DNA of 64,000 nt from Egaibacter danicus (GTDB lineage Bacteria; Pseudomonadota; Gammaproteobacteria; Burkholderiales; Burkholderiaceae_C): assembly GCA_016707075.1 (NCBI GenBank), contig JADJII010000008.1, positions 124,001 through 188,000 of the forward strand. Reading direction: 5' to 3'. The notes beneath the pieces are model-generated. The model was not told the DNA's origin. It searched no databases and saw only the letters and a list, made by a program, of their open reading frames with translations. How positions within the stretch are numbered: the first letter of the stretch is position 1; each line of letters opens with the position of its first letter. The translations under genes and the position numbers were made by a program. Positions 1 to 7,256 of this stretch are shown in pieces.

Positions 1-2
1 CG

Positions 3-767
3 TCCGTGGCGCGTGGTGCAAACTTCGGCGTTGCCCATCAGACCAATGGGGTGTATGTATTGGGCTTCTTGGCGCGCTTTCTGGAAGAAACCGGCAGCGG
101 CAATGTGCTGTCCACGCCCAACCTGCTCACACTGGATAACGAAGAAGCCAAGATTGTTATTGGTCAAAACGTTCCCTTCGTCACGGGTCAGTTCACCAAC
201 ACCGGCAGCAGTGCCAATACTGTCAATCCGTTCCAGACTATCGAACGCAAGGATGTGGGCCTGACACTCAAGGTCAAGCCGCAGATCAGCGAAAACGGCA
301 CCGTGAAAATGTCCATTTACCAGGAGATTTCCAGCGTGCAGGCCTCAACGGCCAACGCCAGCAATGGCCCCACCACCAACAAACGGACGATTGAATCCAA
401 TGTGCTGGTGGAAGACGGCGCCATCGTGGTGCTGGGCGGGTTGCTCCAGGACGAATACACCGGCAACCAGGAAAAGGTTCCAGGCCTGGGTGATGTCCCC
501 TTTTTCGGCAACCTGTTCAAGAGCGAAACCCGCACGCGCAAGAAAACCAACCTGATGGTCTTCCTGCGGCCGGTGGTGGTGCGTGATGCTGCAGCGCTGG
601 AAGAATTCTCCATGGACCGCTACGACCTGATGCGGGCTGGCCAGAAAGCGGCGCAACCCGTGTCCAGTGTGCTGGTGCCGGTTAATGAAGGACCTCTCAT
701 GCCACCCAAGGCAACGCGTGCAGCTGCGCCAGCGTCGGCGGCCTCGGCACCCAAAGTCACCCCTTGA
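3..767 (+). CDS. gspD: Type II secretion system secretin GspD, C-terminal part
   Basis: The reading frame is open from the window edge, so the true start lies upstream and only about 255 C-terminal residues are present. They carry the secretin channel domain: the region around GNVLSTPNLLTLDNEEA, then VPFVTGQF, then a GGLLQDE segment and a closing RKKTNLMVFLRPVVVRD block, all characteristic of GspD rather than of shorter PilQ ends. The protein forms the outer-membrane pore through which folded exoproteins leave. A proline/alanine-rich tail follows the channel domain and may be the pilotin-binding region. gspE follows after 29 bases in the same direction. Confidence 0.93.
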   Translation, partial: SVARGANFGVAHQTNGVYVLGFLARFLEETGSGNVLSTPNLLTLDNEEAKIVIGQNVPFVTGQFTNTGSSANTVNPFQTIERKDVGLTLKVKPQISENGTVKMSIYQEISSVQASTANASNGPTTNKRTIESNVLVEDGAIVVLGGLLQDEYTGNQEKVPGLGDVPFFGNLFKSETRTRKKTNLMVFLRPVVVRDAAALEEFSMDRYDLMRAGQKAAQPVSSVLVPVNEGPLMPPKATRAAAPASAASAPKVTP

Positions 768-796
768 AGCTCTGACCACTTCGTTGGCCACCAGCC

Positions 797-2185
797 ATGC
801 GTTACCCCCTGCCCTACGCCTTTGCCCGCTCCCAGCAACTGCTGCTTGAAGAAGACGCGGGTGTGCTCACGCTGTGGTTGCACCCGGCTTCCAAGCCGGC
901 CGGCATCAGCGAAGTTACCCGCAAGTACCCCATACGCCAGCTGGAAACCACCACACAGGATCTGCTGGTGCAGCGCATCAGCACCGTGTACGCACAAGGT
1001 GAGTCCAATGCGGCTGATGTGGTGAGCGAAGTGGAAAGTGATGCCGATCTGTCACGCATGATGCAGGACCTGCCAGCGGTGGAAGATCTGCTGGAAACCT
1101 CGGACGATGCGCCCATCATCCGCATGCTCAATGCCTTGCTGACGCAGGCCGCGCGGGATGGTGCCAGTGACATCCACATTGAGCCGTATGAGCGGCACAG
1201 CAGCGTGCGCTTTCGCGTGGATGGCGCGCTGCGCGAGGTGGTGCAACCCAATCGCGCTTTGCATGCAGCGTTGATTTCGCGCCTGAAGATCATGGCCGAG
1301 CTGGACATTTCGGAGAAACGCCTGCCGCAAGATGGCCGCATTTCCCTTCGCATCGGTACCCGTGCCGTGGACGTGCGCGTGAGCACACTGCCGAGCTCAC
1401 ATGGTGAACGCGCAGTATTGCGTTTGCTGGACAAGAGCGACAGCAAGCTGAACCTGGAAGCCGTTGGCATGCAGGGCGACTCACTCGCCCGGCTCAAGAA
1501 ACTCATCTCCCAGCCACACGGCATCATTCTGGTGACCGGGCCTACCGGCTCCGGCAAAACCACCACGCTGTATGCGGCCCTGAGCCAGCTTGACGCCGCG
1601 CACAGCAACATCATGACGGTGGAAGACCCGATCGAATACGAATTGCCCGGGGTTGGGCAAACGCAGGTGAACGCCAAGATCGACCTCACCTTTGCCAAGG
1701 CCCTGCGCGCTATCCTGCGGCAAGACCCCGACGTGATCATGATCGGTGAGATCCGCGATTTTGAGACAGCGCAAATCGCGATCCAGGCATCACTCACAGG
1801 CCACCTGGTGCTGGCCACGCTGCACACCAACGATGCTGCCAGCGCGGTAAACCGCCTGATCGACATGGGCGTGGAACCCTTTTTGCTGAGTTCCAGCCTG
1901 CTGGGTGTTCTGGCGCAACGGCTGGTCAGAAAGCTCTGCCTGCACTGCCATGGTGCGGGTTGTGATGCCTGTGGCCAGACGGGTTATCAGGGACGCACGG
2001 GCGTGTTTGAGCTACTGGTGACGGACGACGCGATTCGCGCCCAGATTCACCACCGCGCGTCGGAGGCCGATATTCGTGCTGCCGCCATCAAGGCCGGCAT
2101 GCGGCTCATGCGCGACGACGGAGAGCGCCTGGTGCTAACCGGCATCACGTCGCAGGAAGAGCTGATCCGCGTTACCCGGGACTGA
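797..2185 (+). CDS. gspE: Type II secretion ATPase GspE
   Basis: This 462-residue hexameric cytoplasmic ATPase powers pseudopilus assembly. The N-terminal part is the GspE/PulE N-domain. A SDIHIEP Asp box lies near residue 125, Walker A GPTGSGKT at about 248-255, a degenerate Walker B (DPDVIMIGEIRD) after it, and a His box LATLHTND. The zinc-binding tetracysteine region is compressed: CLHCHGAGCDAC places the two CxxC pairs only four residues apart, whereas most GspE proteins have roughly 30 residues between them. The gene lies between gspD and gspF. Start chosen at the ATG giving MRYPLPYAFARS, which matches GspE N-termini. Confidence 0.95.
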   Translation: MRYPLPYAFARSQQLLLEEDAGVLTLWLHPASKPAGISEVTRKYPIRQLETTTQDLLVQRISTVYAQGESNAADVVSEVESDADLSRMMQDLPAVEDLLETSDDAPIIRMLNALLTQAARDGASDIHIEPYERHSSVRFRVDGALREVVQPNRALHAALISRLKIMAELDISEKRLPQDGRISLRIGTRAVDVRVSTLPSSHGERAVLRLLDKSDSKLNLEAVGMQGDSLARLKKLISQPHGIILVTGPTGSGKTTTLYAALSQLDAAHSNIMTVEDPIEYELPGVGQTQVNAKIDLTFAKALRAILRQDPDVIMIGEIRDFETAQIAIQASLTGHLVLATLHTNDAASAVNRLIDMGVEPFLLSSSLLGVLAQRLVRKLCLHCHGAGCDACGQTGYQGRTGVFELLVTDDAIRAQIHHRASEADIRAAAIKAGMRLMRDDGERLVLTGITSQEELIRVTRD

Positions 2186-2219
2186 AGTCAGGCACGACTG
2201 ACCTGAGACCCACAAGGCC

Positions 2220-3455
2220 ATGCCCGCGTATTCCTTTGAAGCCATCAACCCGCAAGGGCAAACCCGCAAGGGCGTGATCGAGGCTGACACTGTCAAGTCG
2301 GCGCGCAACCAGCTGCGCGCGCAATCACTCGTGCCGCTGTTGGTTGAACCCGTTGGTGCGGGCGGCATGACCGACTCGGGCAGCGGGGGGGGCTGGCGTG
2401 ACCGGTTGATGACGCGCCCCGTCTTCAATACCACGGGGATTGCCATCTGGACCCGGCAGATCGCCGGGCTGGTGGCCGCCGGCTTGCCGCTGGAACGAGC
2501 CTTGTCGGCACTATCAGAAGAAGCAGAGGACGAGAAGCAACGCAATCTGGTCGCAGCCCTGCGTGCCGAGGTCAACGGTGGCTCGACGTTTGCCAAAGCG
2601 CTGTCGCAACACCCGCGCGAGTTTTCCTCCATCTATACCGCCGTCATTGGCGCCGGTGAGCAGAGTGGCAACCTGGGTCTGGTACTGGAGCGTCTGGCCG
2701 ATGACCTGGAAGAGCAGCAGGTTCTCAAGGCCAAACTGATTGGCGCCGCGCTCTATCCGGCCATCGTGACGCTGGTGGCCATCGTGATCGTGATGTTTCT
2801 GGTGGGTTACGTCGTGCCGCAGGTGGCCAACGTCTTCGCAGGCTCCAAACGCGCCCTGCCCATGCTCACCACCATCATGCTGGCCATTGGCAGCTTCGTC
2901 AAAAGTTATGGATGGCTGGTTCTGGTTGCTATTATTTTGGGAGCTATCGGCGCACGTTTTGCGTGGGCTAACGCCACTTTTCGTGATAAGTTTGATGCGG
3001 CCTGGCTGAATTTCCCGGTGTTGGGGCGTCTGGCCCGCGGCTACAACGCAGCGCGTTTTTCCAGCACGCTGGCCATGCTGGCTGCAGCCGGCGTGCCCAT
3101 CCTCAAAGCCTTGCAGGCGGCTGCGCAAACGCTGTCCAATGGCGCCATGAAGGCCGATGCGATGGATGCACTGATCCTGGTGCGTGAAGGTGCCCCGCTG
3201 GCTTCTGCCCTGTCTCAAAAGAAACGCTTTCCAGCGCTGGTCAGCATGTTTGCACGTCAGGGTGAGAAAACCGGCCAGCTGCCGGCCATGCTGCAGCGTG
3301 CTGCGCAACAGCTCAGTGGCGATGTGCAACGCCGCGCCATCCAGTTGGCCACGATTCTGGAGCCCTTGCTGATTGTGGTGATGGGACTGGTGGTGATGCT
3401 GATCGTGCTGGCGGTATTGCTGCCCATCATCCAGCTCAACCAGCTTGTGAAATGA
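2220..3455 (+). CDS. gspF: Type II secretion inner-membrane platform protein GspF
   Basis: This 411-residue protein has two T2SSF domains and three hydrophobic membrane segments (about residues 175-200, 225-245 and 380-405), the standard GspF layout. It begins MPAYSFEAINPQGQTRKG, typical of the family. It anchors the GspE ATPase to the inner membrane and couples ATP hydrolysis to pseudopilus growth. The stretch VAIILGAIGARFAWANA in the second membrane region is encoded by a copy of the dispersed palindromic repeat (2926-2975), apparently tolerated because it supplies hydrophobic residues. The stop overlaps the start of the next gene by 4 bases. Confidence 0.95.
   Translation: MPAYSFEAINPQGQTRKGVIEADTVKSARNQLRAQSLVPLLVEPVGAGGMTDSGSGGGWRDRLMTRPVFNTTGIAIWTRQIAGLVAAGLPLERALSALSEEAEDEKQRNLVAALRAEVNGGSTFAKALSQHPREFSSIYTAVIGAGEQSGNLGLVLERLADDLEEQQVLKAKLIGAALYPAIVTLVAIVIVMFLVGYVVPQVANVFAGSKRALPMLTTIMLAIGSFVKSYGWLVLVAIILGAIGARFAWANATFRDKFDAAWLNFPVLGRLARGYNAARFSSTLAMLAAAGVPILKALQAAAQTLSNGAMKADAMDALILVREGAPLASALSQKKRFPALVSMFARQGEKTGQLPAMLQRAAQQLSGDVQRRAIQLATILEPLLIVVMGLVVMLIVLAVLLPIIQLNQLVK
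2926..2975 (+). repeat. Dispersed palindromic element, copy 1 (in gspF)
   Basis: Core GCTATT (2928-2933), 5-base spacer, GGGAGC (2939-2944), followed by a GCGCACG block and GCGTGGGCTAACGCC. It matches the other copies in spacing and in the downstream block. It is read in the phase with GCT as a codon, giving VAIILGAI. Confidence 0.55.
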
Positions 3456-4348
3456 GCGTCTCCCTCGACGGCAAACTGGTCGTGGCGATCTCGTCACGTG
3501 CGTTGTTTGACTTTGAAGAGGAAAACCAGATTTTTGAGCAGGGTGATGACCGGGCCTACATGCAGCTGCAACGCGAGCGTCTGGATATTCCCGCCAAGCC
3601 CGGCGTGGCGTTCTCGCTGGTAAAAAAACTGCTGGCTTTCAACGAAACGCCATCCCAGCGGGTTGAAGTTGTCATCCTGTCGCGCAATGACCCCGTGAGC
3701 GGCTTGCGTGTCATGAGGTCAGCCGCGCATTACGCGCTACCCATCATCCGTTGTTCCTTCACCCGGGGAGAGGCACCCTGGCGCTACCTCAAACCGCTGC
3801 ACGCGAACCTGTTCCTCTCCACCCACTTGAGTGATGTACGCGCCGCACTGGCTGCTGGCGTCCCCGCTGCGCAGGTATATCCCTACTCGGCCCATGCCAG
3901 TGAAGCCCATCCATCGGAAGTGCGCATTGCCTTTGACGGTGATGCCGTGCTGTTCAGCGACGAGGCCGAGCAGGTGTACCAATCTCATGGTCTGAATGCT
4001 TTTCAACAGCATGAGATGGACAAGGTGGCATTGCCGCTGCCAGACGGGCCCTTCAAGCCCCTGCTGGTGGCCCTGCACCGCATGCAACAGGCTGAAATTC
4101 CCCACATGCGCATCCGCACTGCGCTGGTCACTGCCCGTAGCGCCCCGGCACACGAACGCGCCATCCGCACACTGATGGACTGGAATATCGAGGTGGACGA
4201 AGCGATGTTTCTCGGCGGACTCGCCAAGGGCGAATTTCTGCGAGAGTTTGAGCCTGATTTCTTTTTTGATGACCAGACCGGTCACGTGCACTCCGCCGCC
4301 CAGCATGTACCGGCTGGCCACGTGGCTGCGGGTACCCGCAATCCCTGA
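3452..4348 (+). CDS. Cytosolic 5'-nucleotidase family protein
   Basis: This 298-residue protein resembles the bacterial 5'-nucleotidase family (PF06189, related to the cytosolic cN-I enzymes). These hydrolyse nucleoside monophosphates. Visible landmarks are the N-terminal LVVAISSRALFDFEEEN, the central HAD-type acidic motif RIAFDGDAVLFSDEAE near residue 168, and FFFDDQTGHV close to the end. Length is normal. The ATG overlaps the gspF stop (ATGA), so it is probably cotranslated with the secretion genes, although no functional link is evident. A short GC stem (GCGGC/GCCGC, 4356-4370) followed by CTTTTG just downstream may weakly terminate transcription. Confidence 0.85.
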   Translation: MSVSLDGKLVVAISSRALFDFEEENQIFEQGDDRAYMQLQRERLDIPAKPGVAFSLVKKLLAFNETPSQRVEVVILSRNDPVSGLRVMRSAAHYALPIIRCSFTRGEAPWRYLKPLHANLFLSTHLSDVRAALAAGVPAAQVYPYSAHASEAHPSEVRIAFDGDAVLFSDEAEQVYQSHGLNAFQQHEMDKVALPLPDGPFKPLLVALHRMQQAEIPHMRIRTALVTARSAPAHERAIRTLMDWNIEVDEAMFLGGLAKGEFLREFEPDFFFDDQTGHVHSAAQHVPAGHVAAGTRNP

Positions 4349-4418
4349 GATCCCTGCGGCAAAACGCCGCCTTTTGGGCGCGCTACCATGCAACCTTCAT
4401 TCAGGAAGGCTGTGCTTC

Positions 4419-6191
4419 ATGACAACCATCGGCAAATTGACTGCGTTCAGACACTTCCTGGCCAAGGCCTGGTCGCTGTCAACCCCCTACTTCAAATCTG
4501 ACGAACGCTGGAAAGCACGCGGCCTGCTGTTGGCCATCATCGCGCTGAATCTGGGTCTGGTCTACATGGCGGTCTTGTTCAACGAGTGGAACAAGCTCTT
4601 TTATGACTCGCTGCAAAACAAGCAGGCCGACGTGTTCTGGACGCAGCTGGGGCGCTTCACCTATCTGGCGTTCGCCTACATCATCATCGCTGTTTACAAG
4701 TTCTACCTGACGCAGCTGCTGGAAATGCGCTGGCGTTCCTGGATGACGGGCCATTACCTGCAGCGGTGGCTGAGCGCTCACGCGTATTACAAGCTGGAAC
4801 TCTCCCGTTTCACCCGTCCACTCAATGCCGAAGCGACCAACCCGGACAATCCGGATCAGCGGATTCAGGAAGACCTCAATCTGTTCACCAGCTACACCAT
4901 TGGCTTGTCGATGGGCTTGCTCAATTCCGTTGTAACGCTCGCCAGTTTTGTCGGCATTCTGTGGGGACTGTCTGGCGGGTTTGCGTTTTCGTTTCAGGGG
5001 AATGACTACAACATCCCCGGCTTCATGGTGTGGATGGCGGTCCTGTATTGCGTGACGGGCAGTGTGCTGACGCATTACATCGGGCGCCCGCAGATCAAGC
5101 TGAATTTTGAACAGCAACGGTATGAGGCCGACTTTCGCCACCACATGGTGCGGGTGCGGGAATACAGCGAATCGATAGCTCTGGACCAAGGCGAGGCTGT
5201 GGAGCGCATGCAACTTGACAGCCGCTTCTCCCGGCTGCTGGGCAACTACCTGCAACTGATCAAGGCGCAGAAAAACCTGATCTGGTTCACCAGCTTCTTT
5301 GGTCAGGCAGCCGTGGTGTTTCCTTTTGTGGTGGCGGCGCCGCGCTTTTTCAGCGGCGCCATCCAGCTGGGTGAGTTGATGCAGATTTCCAGTGCGTTTG
5401 GACAGGTACAAGGCGCACTGAGCTGGTTTGTTGACAGCTACAGCAGTCTGGCCAGCTGGCGCGCCACAACCGACCGGTTAACCAGCTTTGAAGAGGCTGT
5501 TTCGGCTGCAGCCTCCGACAATCATGCGCTGACAGCTACTGATTCGGTAGCACTCCAGACGTCAGACCTCACGGTTGCCTTGCCTGCCGGGGCCGTGTTG
5601 CTTGAGCGGACCGCCCTGTCCGCCCAAAGTGGCGACCGCGTACTGCTGCAAGGACCCTCGGGCAGCGGCAAGTCCACACTGTTTCGGGCTTTTGCCGGCA
5701 TCTGGCCGTTTGCCAGCGGCAATCTGACCCGCCCTGCCGACGCCATGTTCATTCCGCAGCGGCCCTACTTCCCGAACGGCCCGTTGCGCGAGGCTCTGGC
5801 CTATCCGCAGGCTGCGTCCATCTACACGGATGAAGCTCTGCGTCAGGCGCTGACCGAGGCACTGCTACCCAACCTGCTGGATCAACTGGACAAGGCTGAT
5901 GCGTGGGGCCAAAAACTGTCCGGTGGCGAGCAACAACGTCTGGCTCTGGCACGCGTGTTTCTGAAAAAACCGAAATGGGTGTTTGCCGATGAGGCGACCA
6001 GCGCCCTGGACGAAGATGCAGAAAATACCATCTACGAAAGGCTTCTGGCTCTTGTCAAATCTGCGCAAGGCGCTCTTGTTTCCATAGCGCATCGCCCATC
6101 TGTTGCAACGTTTCACACTACACGCTGGCAACTGGAAAAAAGACCTGAGGGTTCAAGTTCGCTGTACCAGCTGCGTCAAACCAGCCTATAG
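4419..6191 (+). CDS. SbmA/BacA-like ABC transporter (fused permease and ATPase)
   Basis: This 590-residue half-transporter joins an N-terminal ABC_membrane_2 (SbmA/BacA, YddA) domain to an ATP-binding domain. The membrane part shows SLQNKQADVFW and REYSESIALDQGEAVER, both typical of this family. The ATPase has Walker A GPSGSGKST near residue 412, signature LSGGEQQRLALAR and Walker B WVFADEATSALDED. Relatives move antimicrobial peptides, bleomycin-like compounds or vitamin B12; the substrate here is unknown. The ATG at 4419 is preferred over upstream in-frame starts because AGGAAGG precedes it and MTTIGKLTAFRHFL matches relatives. A dispersed-repeat copy sits in the linker between the two domains. 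Confidence 0.88.
   Translation: MTTIGKLTAFRHFLAKAWSLSTPYFKSDERWKARGLLLAIIALNLGLVYMAVLFNEWNKLFYDSLQNKQADVFWTQLGRFTYLAFAYIIIAVYKFYLTQLLEMRWRSWMTGHYLQRWLSAHAYYKLELSRFTRPLNAEATNPDNPDQRIQEDLNLFTSYTIGLSMGLLNSVVTLASFVGILWGLSGGFAFSFQGNDYNIPGFMVWMAVLYCVTGSVLTHYIGRPQIKLNFEQQRYEADFRHHMVRVREYSESIALDQGEAVERMQLDSRFSRLLGNYLQLIKAQKNLIWFTSFFGQAAVVFPFVVAAPRFFSGAIQLGELMQISSAFGQVQGALSWFVDSYSSLASWRATTDRLTSFEEAVSAAASDNHALTATDSVALQTSDLTVALPAGAVLLERTALSAQSGDRVLLQGPSGSGKSTLFRAFAGIWPFASGNLTRPADAMFIPQRPYFPNGPLREALAYPQAASIYTDEALRQALTEALLPNLLDQLDKADAWGQKLSGGEQQRLALARVFLKKPKWVFADEATSALDEDAENTIYERLLALVKSAQGALVSIAHRPSVATFHTTRWQLEKRPEGSSSLYQLRQTSL
5504..5554 (-). repeat. Dispersed palindromic element, copy 2 (in ABC transporter linker)
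   Basis: Core GCTACT (5535-5540), spacer GATTC, GGTAGC (5546-5551). The downstream block lies to the left, ending at GGCTGCAGCC (5504-5513), so the element is reversed relative to the gene. It codes for LTATDSVAL in the flexible linker between the membrane and ATPase domains. Confidence 0.5.
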
Positions 6192-6204
6192 CCAGCCGAC
6201 AACG

Positions 6205-6687
6205 CTACAGGTTTGCCGCTTTTCTGATTTTGGCTGGTGAATAGGTCAGATCTTCCTTGGCCAGCTTGCCCGGCTGCGCATCGGGGTTCACCGGCAGGGC
6301 CTGGTGTTTGGCAAGCGCCGCCTCAATAGCGCTGCCGCTGGCCCGCCACATGGTCTGCAAAAACTCCAGCATCATTTTGGAGATGGGCTCAGGCGGGGGA
6401 GTCTCCACCTTGTCGGCTTCAGGCCGGTGGATCGTCCAGTCTTTTTCGGCAGTAGCAGCTTCGGAACCCCGCCGCCCGGGATCCGATACGCTGGTGTAAA
6501 CCGCTTCGCCTGAGTGAGTCCTTTTCGTTTGATTAGCGGCGTCGATCTGGACGACCACACCTGGAGAGCTGTGACTGGAAACCGGGTTGACCGGCGCCAC
6601 AGGCATCACTTTCAAACCGCTGTCCGCCACCGCGCCTGCGCCGCTGGAGCGCAAACTGGGGATTCGGTCAAGGGTCTGGAGCTGCAT
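6205..6687 (-). CDS. Hypothetical protein, low complexity N-terminus
   Basis: This 160-residue soluble protein of unknown function has no signal peptide or membrane segment. The first 100 residues are rich in Ser, Pro, Gly and Ala and look disordered. A compact C-terminal part (about residues 100-155) begins PPPEPISKMMLEFLQTMWRASGSAIEAAL, the only stretch that looks folded and helical. No motif that I recognise is present. It is transcribed toward the ABC transporter gene, whose stop lies 13 bases away. The 107 bases upstream are AT-rich and could hold its promoter. It is a plausible gene because the frame is long in GC-rich DNA and codon use resembles its neighbours. Confidence 0.6.
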   Translation of the reverse strand: MQLQTLDRIPSLRSSGAGAVADSGLKVMPVAPVNPVSSHSSPGVVVQIDAANQTKRTHSGEAVYTSVSDPGRRGSEAATAEKDWTIHRPEADKVETPPPEPISKMMLEFLQTMWRASGSAIEAALAKHQALPVNPDAQPGKLAKEDLTYSPAKIRKAANL

Positions 6688-6794
6688 GATGGGGTCCGGT
6701 TTTTGGGTTCGCTGTCCTGGGTTTTTCCTGTACTCGTACGATTCTTAACGGCAGATTTAGGGGGTTATTTAGGCCTATTTCAAAAAAAGTAGAA

Positions 6795-7256
6795 TTATTT
6801 TATTAGTGAGTGCTGACTTAACCGCCGCAACAATTCCAGCCACAGGCTGCAAATACCCAACAGGGCAACTCCAGCCATCAGCCCGGCAACGCCCGGCCAC
6901 ACCGTCCCCATCACCTGCTGCAACCAGGGAATGCCCAGCACTGCGGCCACCGTCAAGCCAACAGCAACCACCATGCGGTTAAGCCAGGGGTTCGGGCCAG
7001 AACGGCCGAACAGCGCTGGGCGACCCAGATCGCGATTGGCCAATATCAGCAGCAACACGCTCAGCATCAGAGCACCAAACACCACGCTACGGCCCTGGGA
7101 CGCACTCCAGCCCTGGTCAACCAGCCAGAATTGGCCGAGCAGCAGCACACCGGCAACGCCCAAACCTTGCAACACGGCGTGGCCCAGCGGACCGCTGGCA
7201 AATGGCGAATCGGATACCGGGCGCGGTGGGCGGTCCATCAAATCAGGGCTTTCTGT
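6795..7256 (-). pseudogene. C-terminal part of P-type cation ATPase, separated by an in-frame TGA
   Basis: These codons continue the reading frame of the ATPase gene directly after its TGA at 7257-7259. They begin TESPDLMDRPPRP, the loop that normally follows the FEAE motif at the start of the cation_ATPase_C region, and then encode four hydrophobic helices (for example VLQGLGVAGVLLLGQFWL and MVVAVGLTVAAVLGIPWL). This is the missing half of the C-terminal transport domain. An in-frame TTG then ATG at 7241-7236 could restart translation, but a four-helix fragment alone is not a known functional unit. It is most likely the severed tail of a broken gene, or one gene with a sequence error at the junction. 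Confidence 0.75.

Noticed and set aside
814..1866. Long open frame on the minus strand opposite gspE (350 codons)
   Set aside because: It lies fully antisense to a strongly conserved ATPase gene and encodes no recognisable domain; it is a by-product of GC-rich codon use.
5160..5215. Possible extra repeat copy near ATAGCTCTGGACCAAGG in the SbmA-like gene
   Set aside because: The left arm of the core is absent and the encoded residues YSESIAL-x-GEAVE are conserved in the transporter family, so protein homology explains the match.
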